Part shown: one piece after another, positions 27,448 through 37,000 of the stretch | Position numbering within the stretch: position 1 is the stretch's first letter | Layout of the letters: each line of letters opens with the position of its first letter | NCBI RefSeq assembly: GCF_019956555.1 | Contig: NZ_JAHBDQ010000006.1 | Coordinates: forward strand, 1 to 64,000 | Source: Pseudomonas sp. A-RE-19 | GTDB lineage: Bacteria > Pseudomonadota > Gammaproteobacteria > Pseudomonadales > Pseudomonadaceae | Reading direction: 5' to 3' | Length of the DNA stretch: 64,000 nucleotides | Notes under the pieces: generated by a model | The model's input: only the letters and a program-made list of their open reading frames with translations | Told to the model about the DNA's origin: nothing | Databases searched by the model: none | Program-made: the position numbers and the translations under genes

Positions 27448-27784
27448 CACAGGGCTCCTCGAAAGTACAGGCACGGCCCCCGAGACTGATGCGGCGACCA
27501 CACTGCGTACGGGAGCTGGCATGGTTTGTATACGAGTTGCTACGCAGAATGCGTGCCATATGAGCGAAAGGTGTGACAGAGCAGGCTTTCAACTCTGTTC
27601 AGAGCAATGCCTTTAAGAAATAGAGGGGATGGTAATGCCCATGATCAGGGCGTCAGCGCCTGCAAACGGTGCAGGACGTTATGTATACAAAGAGATGGGT
27701 GACTGCTGCGCAGTCAATCGCGAGCAGGCTCACTTGTTTAGACTTGAAGGGGTGGGGCCTGGGGTTTTTCGCCCGACGCCTGTC
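27448..27784. other. Intergenic, no gene recognised
   Basis: These bases hold the upstream region of the NCS1 gene (minus) and the downstream region of the CvfB-like gene. Short open frames here have no plausible ribosome binding site or family likeness. Confidence 0.5.
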
Positions 27785-27863
27785 GTAGGAGCTGCCGCAG
27801 GCTGCGATCTTTTGATCTTGATCTTTTAGAGTCAAAAGATCGCAGCCTGCGGCAGCTCCTACA
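27785..27863. repeat. REP doublet, GTAGGAGCTGCCGCAGGCTGC type
   Basis: Near-perfect inverted pair separated by about 20 bases (TTGATCTTGATCTTTTAGAG). It lies 15 bases beyond the stop of the CvfB-like gene and may act as its 3' boundary. Confidence 0.92.
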
Positions 27864-27877
27864 GGGGCGGCGTGAGG

Positions 27878-28714
27878 TCAGCTGAGTTCGATGCGATCAG
27901 CGTGAATAACGATCTGGCCATTCTTGTACAACGCACCGATGGCCTTTTTGAAGTTGCCCTTACTGACGCCAAACATACTGCTGATCAGCGTCGGGTCGCT
28001 CTTGTCGCTGACTGGCAAGGTGCCGTTGTTGTCGCGCAACTTGGCGAGGATCTTCGAGTTCAGACTGGTGGCGGCTTCTTCGCCCACCGGTTGCAGGCTC
28101 AGGCTGATCTTGCCGTCGGTGCGGACTTCTTTGATAAAGCCCTTCTCTTCTTTACCGGCGCGCATGAACTTGAAGATTTCGTTCTTGTGGATCAGGCCCC
28201 AGTGCTTGTTGTTGATGATTGCCTTGAAGCCCATGTCAGTCGCTTCGGCCACCAGCAAATCAACTTCCTGACCCGGGGTGTAATTGGCCGGGGTCTTGTC
28301 CAGGTAACGGTCCAGACGCGCCGTCGCGGTGATGCGCCGTGTGTGCTTGTCGAGGTAGACGTGCACCACGACATACTCGCCCGCCGTCATCTGACGCTTT
28401 TCTTCGGAATACGGCAGCAGCAGATCCTTCGGCAAACCCCAATCCAGGAACACACCGATGCTGTTGACTTCAACGACTTTCAAACTGGCGAATTCACCGA
28501 CCTGAACTTTCGGTTTTTCGGTCGTGGCGATAAGTTTGTCATCGCTGTCCAGATAAATAAAAACGTTGAGCCAGTCTTCATCTTCGCTGGGAATATCTTT
28601 GGGGATGTAACGATTCGGCAGGAGGATTTCGCCATCCGCGCCACCGTCCAGATATAAACCGAAGTTAGTGTGTTTAACCACTTGCAAACTGTTGTAGCGC
28701 CCGACTAAAGCCAT
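27878..28714 (-). CDS. CvfB-like S1-domain RNA-binding protein
   Basis: A 278-residue soluble protein of the CvfB/YitL family: three S1-type OB folds (about 1-60 RYNSLQVVKHTNFGLYLDGG; 65-130 FASLKVVEVNSIGVFLDWGL; 145-210 VDLLVAEATDMGFKAIINNK) and a C-terminal winged helix (LISSMFGVSKGNFKKAIGAL). The staphylococcal homologue binds RNA and affects virulence; the role in Pseudomonas is not established. ATG 28714 (GAGGG upstream) is preferred over ATG 28729, which has no ribosome binding site. Confidence 0.9.
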   Translation of the reverse strand: MALVGRYNSLQVVKHTNFGLYLDGGADGEILLPNRYIPKDIPSEDEDWLNVFIYLDSDDKLIATTEKPKVQVGEFASLKVVEVNSIGVFLDWGLPKDLLLPYSEEKRQMTAGEYVVVHVYLDKHTRRITATARLDRYLDKTPANYTPGQEVDLLVAEATDMGFKAIINNKHWGLIHKNEIFKFMRAGKEEKGFIKEVRTDGKISLSLQPVGEEAATSLNSKILAKLRDNNGTLPVSDKSDPTLISSMFGVSKGNFKKAIGALYKNGQIVIHADRIELS

Positions 28715-29064
28715 GTCCAATACCCTCATTGCGTGGGCGGCATTCTACCCGGTTTTGCGGGCGACGTTCAGCAGCCAGCCCGGTGGTGCGAGAAAATCCG
28801 CGCGAGGCCTTAATTTTCCGGTATTTACCGTGCGCGTTCGGCCGCTCGTCAGGCCGTTCGAATGGTCCACAGCTTGATTGACCCATTTGAAAAACGCTAT
28901 TTACTCACCGAGGTTCTTAGTTAAAACAGCAGCTTAGGAGACTATTCAAAATAATAACTTGCGATTGTTCGTGTTCCTGCCAGGTGCATTTCGGGAGGAT
29001 ATTTACCAAGCAATTGTCAAGTATTTCCTGTACGATGCCTGGCCAAGTTAATTTCTACAGGTTA
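28715..29064. other. Intergenic divergent region
   Basis: About 350 bases between the CvfB-like gene (minus) and a small gene (plus). An AT-rich stretch around 28,920-28,980 probably contains the plus-strand promoter; no confident boxes or other feature seen. Confidence 0.4.
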
Positions 29065-29253
29065 ATGGCCGCCATGCGTGTAAAAGCATCCAACAGCAAA
29101 GCAAAGCCAGCTCCAGCCGTTGAAACCAGCGAATCGATCAACAACCAGATCGCTGCGTTCCTCAAGTCCGGTGGCGAGATCCAGCAAATTGCCAAAGGCG
29201 TCAGCGGCCAGACGTTCGGCCCGTCCAAGCAGATCACGCTGGGCAAGAAGTAA
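29065..29253 (+). CDS. Small conserved basic protein of unknown function
   Basis: About 60 residues. A basic, alanine-rich head (RVKASNSKAKPAPAVE) is followed by a helical segment (SINNQIAAFLKSGGEIQQIA) and a tail KGVSGQTFGPSKQITLGKK. The tail wording resembles short nucleic-acid-associated proteins, but no family can be named. Two starts are possible, ATG 29065 (AGG only three bases upstream) and ATG 29074 (AGG twelve bases upstream). Codon use is typical for the genome and I recall close relatives in other Pseudomonas, so it is likely real. Confidence 0.65.
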   Translation: MAAMRVKASNSKAKPAPAVETSESINNQIAAFLKSGGEIQQIAKGVSGQTFGPSKQITLGKK

Positions 29254-29462
29254 TTCCCCCGCGTTAACTGGTCCCTAAGCGCTTTGGGCTTCGAAGCGCT
29301 TGGACTGGAACCCTCCCGCAATACCCCATCAAACAAATCAATATTTCAAAAATCGACGAACGGCCCTCGATGCCGAACATTCGCCGGTATGCTTGCACGT
29401 GTCTGGATCAAGCGTTTCAGCAGGTTTTCAAGGCCTGCTCCTCGCTGTTCATGGAGTGACGC

Positions 29463-30179
29463 ATGTTCAAGCCCTCTCTTTTCCTGCTCGGCAGCCTGCT
29501 GTGGTGTTCGGTCGCCCAAGCGCAAGTCTTCCAGCGCGAACTGGGCGACTTCGATCTCAAACTCGCCACCACCCCCAGCCGCAGCATGGCCCAAGGACTG
29601 GTCAAACCCTCGACGACCGGCTCGTTTCACGGTGGCCTCGACCTTAGCCACGACAGCGGTTTCTATGTGGGTCAATGGTCCCCCAGCATGGGACTGAGCC
29701 CTTCAAGCAACCTTGAAGTGGATTCCTACATGGGCTTTAAACAGCCCTTCGATCAATCCCTCGGTTACGAAGTGGGCATGATCCATTACAGCTACCCGAA
29801 AGTGGACACCCTCGACAGCCAGGAACTTTTCGGCGGCCTGACACTGCTGGACAGCCGCTTTGGCGCTGCCTTCAGCAACGACCCGGACAAACAGAACAGC
29901 ACCCTGTTCGCCGACCTCAGTGGCAATCAGCCGTTCGGCATCGGGATCAGCCTGAAATACACCACCCATCATCTCAACACACCGGTCTCCGTCGACGGTG
30001 GGTATGTAGGCAGCTTTACCGACTGGTCAGTGAAGTTGTCCCGGCCGTTCATGGGCATCGATCTGGACTTGATCTACAGTGACTCAAACCTTAGTGGCAG
30101 CCATTGTTCCGCCTATTCCGGCCACAATAGCGAGTGCGATAGCCTGGTCACGCTCAAGGCTGCACACAGCTTCTATTAA
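29463..30179 (+). CDS. TorF-family putative porin
   Basis: A 238-residue outer membrane beta-barrel candidate. The signal peptide MFKPSLFLLGSLLWCSVAQA precedes alternating strands ending in an aromatic C-terminus (AHSFY), as required for barrel assembly. Sequence marks of the TIGR02001/TorF group are ATTPSRSMAQGLVKPSTTGS (here decorated as SRxxxxG) and DLSHDSGFYVGQWSPSM, followed by YEVGMIHYSYP. Two cysteines near the C-terminus (SHCSAYSGHNSEC) could form a loop disulphide. The substrate is unknown. GGAG lies seven bases upstream of the start. Confidence 0.82.
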   Translation: MFKPSLFLLGSLLWCSVAQAQVFQRELGDFDLKLATTPSRSMAQGLVKPSTTGSFHGGLDLSHDSGFYVGQWSPSMGLSPSSNLEVDSYMGFKQPFDQSLGYEVGMIHYSYPKVDTLDSQELFGGLTLLDSRFGAAFSNDPDKQNSTLFADLSGNQPFGIGISLKYTTHHLNTPVSVDGGYVGSFTDWSVKLSRPFMGIDLDLIYSDSNLSGSHCSAYSGHNSECDSLVTLKAAHSFY

Positions 30180-30255
30180 TCGGCTGAACTGCTTGGTTCG
30201 TCCCGCGATCACATAAAAAGAACCCGACAAAAAACCAGGTTCGCAAGGACTCGCC

Positions 30256-31125
30256 ATGTCGCACTGGTTGAAACAAGTCACCCTCATCATCGCCCTCAGT
30301 CTCACCGTCGCCGCGTGCACCCGCGTGGGCCTGGCTTACCGCAACCTCGACGTGATCATTCCCTGGACGCTCAGCGACTACCTGGACATGAACCACGTAC
30401 AAAAAGACTGGTTCAACGAGCGCCTCAAGGAACACTTGAGCTGGCACTGCACGACGCAATTGCCCGGTTACCTCGGCTGGCTGGACCGTTTGCAGACCAT
30501 GGTCGAGACCAACCAAGTCACCGACGCCGCGCTGCAAACCCGCATCCAGGAAGCCAAACAGGCCATCGCCGAATCCGCCCGGGAAATCACCCCGTCGGCC
30601 ATCGAGCTGTTACAGGGCCTGGATGACAAGCAAGTCGCAGAAATGAACGATGCCTTCGCCAAGGACCAGCGCAAACGCCAGGAAACCTACCTCAAACCGA
30701 CTCTGGAGCAACAGATCAATGAGCGGAGCATGCGCATGGAGAAACGACTGAATGCCTGGCTCGGACCGCTCAGCCCGACCCAACAGCAACGGGTGATGGC
30801 CTGGTCGAATGCCCTGGGTGACCAGTACCAGCAATGGATCGCCAACCGCGCCCATTGGCAGCAGCAATTCAGCGCGGCAGTCGCGCAACGGCACAGTCCA
30901 GAATTCCCACAGCAAATCGAGACGCTTCTGGTGAATCGCGAGAGTTTATGGACGCCCGCTTACCGTGAGGCTTACGCCAACACCGAAGCCCAGGCTCGGG
31001 CGTTGCTGGTGGACTTGATGGCCGAAAGCACGCCGTTTCAGCGTCAGCGGTTACTGAGGAAGATTGAAGGGGTGCGCAAGGATTTTTCTGATTTGAAATG
31101 TCTGAGAGCGGCGCGGCAGGGTTAG
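30256..31125 (+). CDS. DUF6279-family lipoprotein
   Basis: A 289-residue lipoprotein whose signal peptide ends in the lipobox AAC (ALSLTVAAC, Cys21). The mature part opens with the family pattern RVGLAYRNLDVIIPWTLSDY, then a long helical protein rich in Gln, Arg and Glu (LEQQINERSMRMEKRLNAWL; LSPTQQQRVMAWSNALGDQY). Function unknown; location by sorting rule (residue after Cys is Thr) is the outer membrane. An AAGGA stands upstream of the start. Confidence 0.83.
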   Translation: MSHWLKQVTLIIALSLTVAACTRVGLAYRNLDVIIPWTLSDYLDMNHVQKDWFNERLKEHLSWHCTTQLPGYLGWLDRLQTMVETNQVTDAALQTRIQEAKQAIAESAREITPSAIELLQGLDDKQVAEMNDAFAKDQRKRQETYLKPTLEQQINERSMRMEKRLNAWLGPLSPTQQQRVMAWSNALGDQYQQWIANRAHWQQQFSAAVAQRHSPEFPQQIETLLVNRESLWTPAYREAYANTEAQARALLVDLMAESTPFQRQRLLRKIEGVRKDFSDLKCLRAARQG

Positions 31126-31127
31126 AA

Positions 31128-31208
31128 GATCAAAAGATCGCAGCCTTCGGCAGCTCCTACAAGGTTACGCGGTCCATGTAGGAGCTGCCGAAGGCTGCGA
31201 TCTTTTGC
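31128..31208. repeat. REP doublet, GTAGGAGCTGCCGAAGGCTGC type
   Basis: Inverted pair in the 96-base space between the convergent DUF6279 gene and the gene ending at 31222. Confidence 0.92.
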
Positions 31209-31221
31209 TGTCGCCACAAAA

Positions 31222-31614
31222 TCAGGCAATCTGCGCCTTCGACGCCACTTCATCAAACGTCAACTCTCCCAGCGCATCCTCCTGTTCATCCAGCACCTGC
31301 CGCGGATGCTCATTACCCGGAATGCTGCTATCAATCAGGCTCAACAAACTCGAGCCCCGGGCCGTCAAAATGTAATTCTCGCCATTGCCACCCTGATCCT
31401 CCGACCGAGGCTCGATATAGCCCCGCATCAACAGTAACTTTTCGTACTCTCCAGCCACCGTTTTCAGATGATCCAGGTTCTCAAACGGCTCACCCGAGGC
31501 AGCTTTCTCCGCCGCATACTGCTCGGCATAGGGCCGTGGAGTGAAACTGTGACCAGCGCCGTTCTGCACCTCATGCAGCAAGTGTTCAATCAAATCCCAG
31601 TTATAAGTCGTCAT
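31222..31614 (-). CDS. Putative winged-helix protein (DUF2513-like)
   Basis: 130 residues. The start MTTYNWDLIEHLLHEVQNGA and the later segment LLLMRGYIEPRSEDQGGNGE-NYILTARGSSLLSLID give the plan of small winged-helix proteins of the DUF2513 type (WDLIRxILxxxE, later LTxxGHxFLD), often found in phages and plasmids. The acidic C-terminal tail (VLDEQEDALGELTFDEVAS) is unusual. ATG 31614 was chosen for GGAGG nine bases upstream; a longer frame to 31,734 is unsupported. The family link is weak. Confidence 0.6.
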   Translation of the reverse strand: MTTYNWDLIEHLLHEVQNGAGHSFTPRPYAEQYAAEKAASGEPFENLDHLKTVAGEYEKLLLMRGYIEPRSEDQGGNGENYILTARGSSLLSLIDSSIPGNEHPRQVLDEQEDALGELTFDEVASKAQIA

Positions 31615-31815
31615 CCTGATCAACCTCCAGTGCCAGCGAGAGAAATGGCCTTCATAGGTTGTGACCGACAGGGAGGGCAGCCGTTCAGCCGAGGTATTTC
31701 GCCCTACCGACCGGCGGTCTGTCGATTTGAGCACAGGCCAAACGACTAGGCTGTGTAAGAAGGTTTAACCCGCAGCGCGAATCGACTTTCGCCAAAGCAT
31801 GCAGGAGAAATCACC

Positions 31816-32550
31816 ATGAACATTCAGAATCATCCGGTCGTGTCCCGAGAAGAATGGCTCGCCGCCCGCAAACAACACTTGGCACACGAAAAAGCCTTCA
31901 CCAGGGAAAGAGACAAACTCAGCGCCGAACGCCGCGCCCTGCCCTGGGTGAAAATCGACAAACCCTACCGCTTCCAGGGCCCCAACGGCGAACTGAGCCT
32001 GGCCGACCTGTTCGGCGGCCGCAGTCAATTGATCGTCTATCACTTCATGTTCGCCGCTGGCTGGGATGAAGGCTGCCCCGGCTGCTCATTCCTGTCCGAC
32101 CACATTGACGGTGCCAACCAACACCTGGCCCACCACGACGTCGCCGTGGTCGCGGTTTCCCACGCACCATTCGCCGAATTCCAGCCCTTCAAACAGCGCA
32201 TGGGCTGGAAATTCGACTGGGTCTCGTCCGAAGGCTGCGATTTCAACTACGACTTCGGCGTCTGCGCCCGGGCCGAAGACGTCGCCGCCGGAAAAGCCAC
32301 CTACAACTACGAAAAAACTGATGGCACCGAGGAAGAACTCCCAGGGCTCAGCGTGTTTTATCGCAACGAAGCGGGGGAGATTTTCCATACCTATTCGACT
32401 TATGCACGTGGCCTGGATTTGCTGGTCGGTGCCTACAACTATCTGGACCTCACGCCTAAGGGGCGTAATGAAGAGGAGATCATGGATTGGGTGAGGCATC
32501 ACGATCGGTATGAGGACAAGGCTGCGGCCAGTTGCTGTCATGGGGGATAA
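31816..32550 (+). CDS. DUF899 thioredoxin-like protein
   Basis: A 244-residue protein of the DUF899 (AhpC/TSA-like, thioredoxin fold) family. Marks are the helical N-terminus HPVVSREEWLAARKQHLAHE, the LPWVKIDKPYRFQGPNGELS strand, the redox-type motif CPGCS in WDEGCPGCSFLSDHIDG and a C-terminal Cys pair with His (ASCCHGG), which may bind metal. Function is unproven; a peroxiredoxin- or oxidoreductase-like role is inferred from the fold. Upstream GGAG (AGGAGAAATCACC) supports the start. Confidence 0.86.
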   Translation: MNIQNHPVVSREEWLAARKQHLAHEKAFTRERDKLSAERRALPWVKIDKPYRFQGPNGELSLADLFGGRSQLIVYHFMFAAGWDEGCPGCSFLSDHIDGANQHLAHHDVAVVAVSHAPFAEFQPFKQRMGWKFDWVSSEGCDFNYDFGVCARAEDVAAGKATYNYEKTDGTEEELPGLSVFYRNEAGEIFHTYSTYARGLDLLVGAYNYLDLTPKGRNEEEIMDWVRHHDRYEDKAAASCCHGG

Positions 32551-32605
32551 GGCCCGTTCTCACTAGGTCCGGATTAGCCACAGTCCCCACGAACACCACA
32601 ATCCC

Positions 32606-32693
32606 TGTGGGGGCGGGCTTGCCCGCGATGACTGACTAACATTCCACATGGATATCGACTGATACACCACTTTCGCGAGCGGACTCCCACAGG
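32606..32693. repeat. Degenerate REP doublet
   Basis: CTGTGGGGGCGGGCTTGCCC at 32,606 and a decayed partner TTCGCGAGCGGACTCCCACA. It marks the border between ordinary chromosomal genes and the AT-richer toxin-immunity cassettes to the right. Confidence 0.65.
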
Positions 32694-32811
32694 CGGCAAG
32701 TGGTGCTGTTCAAACCTTATTCAGGACGGGACATAAGAAAAATCGGGGATTCCTCAGGGTCTGTCCCCGTTTATCATGGGCGTCCCCTTTCCTTACCTTT
32801 AAGTCGCTTTA

Positions 32812-33051
32812 TTATTCCTTATTAAAAATCTCATACACCCATTTGGCCAACACTTCCGGCGACGTCGTTTCTTTCCTTAGACATTCTTCACCGCGATCTT
32901 TCGCAACAATGGCCAGCTTCCCAGCTTCAGAAATCTCAATATAGGGAGCACCAAACTCATCCACTTCAGTTCCTAAAGGAAATTTCTCATATGGATTTCC
33001 CTGCTCACGCGCATATTTGAAAAAACAATCGGCTAACTGCTCAAGATCCAT
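32812..33051 (-). CDS. Putative immunity protein (Imm63-like) for the orphan TNT toxin tip
   Basis: 79 acidic residues. The order GAPYIEISEAGKLAIVAKDR-GEE and TSPEVLAKWVYEIF matches the outline of the Imm63 family (PxIEV, YxxVxxERGxE, T-L-WxF). The domain call rests on pattern memory. It starts 17 bases after the orphan toxin tip ends, with GAGGG eight bases before the ATG. AT-rich composition relative to neighbours fits horizontal origin of CDI toxin-immunity cassettes. Alternatively it may be an unrelated small acidic protein. Confidence 0.55.
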   Translation of the reverse strand: MDLEQLADCFFKYAREQGNPYEKFPLGTEVDEFGAPYIEISEAGKLAIVAKDRGEECLRKETTSPEVLAKWVYEIFNKE

Positions 33052-33067
33052 TGTTGCTACCCTCAGG

Positions 33068-33583
33068 TTATTTTATCGGTCTGATGAAACCTTCCTTCAC
33101 CAACTCATCAATGCTCATAGGTAATTGATACTGAGTCCCCATGCCAGGCTTTCCAAACCAAGGAGCCGCACTTCCAGAGTTTACCTCTGGGATAGGCTTT
33201 AAGACCTCATACTGCCTATAGGGTGATTTCAGACTTGAGTCAGGCAAGGCGCGCTGATCAAACGGCACGTCTATCGGGGCCACAAATTTACCCTGATCAG
33301 TAAAGTTACCTTTCTCATCAAAACGGCCACCATACCTGTCAAACGTATGACCCGGCTGAAGCGCAGTAATCGTCGGCGGCCCATTGAACCCTCCGTCAAA
33401 ACCATTATTTGCTTTTGTTGGCCAATCGGGACTTCCGTCAGGCTTCACCCACCGAGGATCAACACCCAACTTATCAGCAGTGGCAACCTGCGCAGGTGTC
33501 GGGTTGGCTACTGGCTCCCGTACCCCGCCTTTTACACCACCAGTGCCGTTCCCGGAAGCATTCGTCCCATCTTTTGCACCTAA
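33068..33583 (-). pseudogene. Orphan TNT-type toxin tip (CdiA C-terminal module without start)
   Basis: An open frame after an in-frame TGA at 33,584-33,586 runs to 33068 without a usable start: no ATG, and the TTG at 33469 lacks a ribosome binding site. It encodes a glycine-rich linker (GAKDGTNASGNGTGG), then PAQVATADKLGVDPRWVKPD and the TNT fold: WPTKANNGFDGG, FDRYGG, FDQRALP, YEVLKPIPEV, APWFGKPGMGTQYQLP. TNT domains are NAD(P)+ glycohydrolases first known from M. tuberculosis CpnT; the Gln of GTQY corresponds to the conserved active-site Gln. It follows the active CdiA/immunity pair and fits an orphan module that could be recombined onto CdiA. Expression as it stands is unlikely. Confidence 0.75.
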
Positions 33584-34053
33584 TCAATCACTTGATAAAA
33601 AGTAACAGTAGGCCCGTAATCCTGATCCGAATTCGAAACATCAACAGAAAACTTGATTCCTGGAAATTTGTCCTTCAAGACCAACCGCCATGACAATGCA
33701 ACAATTTCAGCTAGTTGTTCAAAAACAACATCATCAACCTCATCAGCGCAGCCTGAAAAAATATCGTACAAGTGAGTGTGATTCATTATTTTTTCGACTG
33801 CGCACACATCACCATCAAATTTTTCTAGCCATACAACAAAAACATTATGGTCGTATTTAGCATTTAAAATAACCGCACCTTGACTAATAAAAAAATCAGG
33901 AAACAACAGCCTGCAAAATAGCAGGCAATCTTCAGGATTGCACATGGCGCTCAGATAAGAAAATATATCAATAGTATCTTTTTTAGCCCAGCTTGATGCC
34001 CATAACTCGTATCTGCTCAAGCCACTAAATTGTCTAATTGTATTAAGCTTCAT
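33580..34053 (-). CDS. Putative immunity protein of the adjacent CdiA toxin
   Basis: 157 residues, AT-rich, not assigned to a known Imm family. It opens MKLNTIRQFSGLSRYELWAS and has a hydrophobic middle (LLFCRLLFPDFFISQGAVIL) and an acidic end. Its ATG overlaps the CdiA stop in TAATG (34,051-34,055), so translation is probably coupled, the typical geometry for a CdiI that must accompany its toxin. The role is inferred from position, size and composition only. Confidence 0.65.
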   Translation of the reverse strand: MKLNTIRQFSGLSRYELWASSWAKKDTIDIFSYLSAMCNPEDCLLFCRLLFPDFFISQGAVILNAKYDHNVFVVWLEKFDGDVCAVEKIMNHTHLYDIFSGCADEVDDVVFEQLAEIVALSWRLVLKDKFPGIKFSVDVSNSDQDYGPTVTFYQVID

Positions 34054-37000
34054 TACGGAATCTCATCTGGAGTGGTAGGCCGTGGAGCCAATTTAGTAGA
34101 AGGCGACTGAACCCTGATTGTCCCGTCCGGCAACGTATTTCTACCATATTCTATTACATGTGGTGTCGACACATCAGCATGAGCTGCACCTGTAACATCA
34201 ACTCGCTTAACAATCATCCCAGCTGAATCATAGACAGCATAGCTGGTGATATTTCCTTGATTATCGGCCCGATACACGGCTCCATTCGCAGGACCACCAT
34301 CTAGCTTGAAGCGGCCGCTAATCTGAGTAGCGTTTTCAAGCGGACCTCCAACAAGATCATTTGCGTTGCGAGGAACAGAATTGATGTTAGTCGAGCCTTT
34401 TGGACCAGTTTTGGTGCCCCCACCCTTCCCAATTAGCCCCCCGCCCATCGCGGCAAGTAGGTCACTGAACCATCCTGCATCTTCAGGCGAGACGCCTTGA
34501 TTGAGTAGGTTCAGTTGCGACTGTGCTTTGGTCAGCGCAGTGATGGCAGTGGTATTTTGTAGCTGATAACGATGCAGGTCCTCCTTGAACATCGAAGGAA
34601 TGCTGTCATCAAGGGACATCCGAGCAAGACGCTCCTGCAAGCTGTTCCGATCATGCAAGAGATCACCGAAAAGCTGAAGACACTGATCCGGACTGCTGTT
34701 GCACAACCCTGCTAGCGCATCATCATCAGCGACGCTTTGAAGGCGAAATTTCTCCTTAACTTCTTCACAGTTACCTTTGGCTGGGCACCCACGGGCTTCG
34801 TCCTCTAAGCCATCAAGGTCCTGATGTCCCATGAGGTTGTACAGCGTCGCATTGTTGGCAACCCACGCCCCAGTTTGCAAAGTGTCCGCATCAACATCCC
34901 CTGTCGTTGACGCCGCTAACACCCCCACGATCTGCGAAGCCATCAACAGCAGATCAGGGTTACCACCGACCAATTTATTCAGGTCGACGATGAGCGCCTC
35001 ATTCGCACCAGCAGCCAATGCTCCGGTTGCAAAATCACCACCTGTTATCTCTGAGAGCAGCCCACCCACCACGGCGTGAATGGCGACTTTAACTGCAGAA
35101 CCATCGTCAAACACGTTTTTGGTGTAATCACCCACTGCATTGAAGCTGGCTGCCGCCAAAGTGTTGAACAAGGCAGTTTTCAACACATCACTAACGTTGA
35201 CGTCTTCCCCCAACGCCTTGCCCAGCAGTGCGGACGTTCCGCCTTGCAATACCTGATTACCGGCAAACCGACCAATCCCTTCCAGGCTGCTGAGGTCAAC
35301 GGTTACCTTGCCTGTAATCGGGTTGGTCGTTGTTTTCACAATGCCATCAAAGACACCAGCCGTTAAACCAGCCGTCACACCCGAAATCACATAGCCTTTA
35401 AGCGCATCCGAGGACGTCACGTCCTGGAACACCGCCCCAAGATCCCCTCCATTGTTAATAAAACTGGTCGTCGCATTCGTCGCAGCACCAGTAGCAACCG
35501 CGGCAAGGCCTGCGGCTCCGATAGTCCCCATGCTGGCAAAAGCGCTCAGCGCGGCGGGGCCGACAATAGCGGCCATGACAATCGCAATGATGAGCTGAGA
35601 AGCCGGCCCAAGCCCCGAGGTTTCATACTTGAACGACTCGTGGATTTCCTTAACCAGCTTCCAATCAACATCGCCCCGTGCTTCGGCTTGCTTCAGCCAA
35701 GCCAGTTGCGGATCGGCCTGGACCATCGCATCAATGGTCTGACTGACGCTTTGCTGATTCACCTCTTTGAGGTCGATTTGCAGACCTTCGACGGCCTTGA
35801 TCGTGATGTTGCCTTTGGCAATCATCTGGGTCTGGCGCAGTGTCTCGTCGGTATTGCCCTTGCCTTTCGATGAGGTCCAGAAAGCGTCGCCATCACTTTT
35901 GGTATGGCTCTCGTCATGCAGGTCTTTCACCCCTTCGAAAACAATCGCCCCACCACTGTCCAGCGTGATGTCCTTGCCACTCTCCAGCTTCGCCACCTGA
36001 TACCGCTGATCCCCACCACTGGACAGCGTCAGGTCCCCACCGGATTTGATCTGCGTACCGATGTGGGTGATCTGTGTTACCTCATCGTGCTGGGTCTTTT
36101 TACTGCCCCAACTGCCGCTTTTTTTCATGTCGTACAGCGAGTAGTCGCGGTCTTGTGCGGCCAGCAGTTGCAGGTCGCCGTCGGCGTGCAGGTAGGCTTC
36201 TTTGCCGGCGCTGATGTCGCTGGCGACCAGGGTCATGTCCTTGCCGGACTTGAGGGTCAGTTTGCCGCCGGCCTCCAGGGTGGTGCCGATCTGGCTGACG
36301 TGGTCTTCCTGGCGGGTTTCTTTTTTGTCCTTGAAGTAGCTGTGTTGTTCGTCGGCGGCGGAGGCGAACAGCAGGTCGCCTTTGGCGTCCATCGTCACGT
36401 CGCCCTTGGCGTCGAGCTTGCTCGCCACCACGGTCACGTCGCGGCCGGAATTGACTGTCAGGTCACCGCCCGCGCTGACGCTGGCGCCGTGCTGGGTGAG
36501 GGTTGAGTCGAGGAAGTCGGTACGGCTGTCGGAGTGGCGCTCTTCCACGGCAGTGATGCTGACGTCGCGCTTGGCATCGATGGCCATGTCGCCACCGCTT
36601 TTCAACACACCACCGGTGTTGAGGACATCGCGCCCGGCGTTGATCACCAGGTTGTTGGCGGCCTCAATGCGGGCGGCGCTGTCCACAAAGTCGCGCGCGT
36701 GGCTGTAGTCGCCGACGCTGCTGTCGTGGGAGGTCACCGTGCGCTCGTTGACGACGTCACCGTTCGTGGCCTTGAGCGTTACGTCTCGCCCGGCAATGAT
36801 GCCCCCCGCCTTGTTGGTCAGGTTATTGGTGGCGAGCAAGTTCAACCGCTCCCCCGCCTCCACCAATCCGCTGCTGACCAGATCTTTTTTGGCCGTCGCC
36901 TCCAGGTTCTGGCTGGCGCGCAGGGTGCCGGCGTTGTTCAGGTCTTTGCCGGCGATGAGGGTCACGTCGCTGCCCTGGATCAACGCGCCGTTGGCGGCGA

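Noticed and set aside
27629..27829. 66-codon frame before the REP doublet
   Set aside because: Runs into REP DNA and has no family likeness or ribosome binding site.
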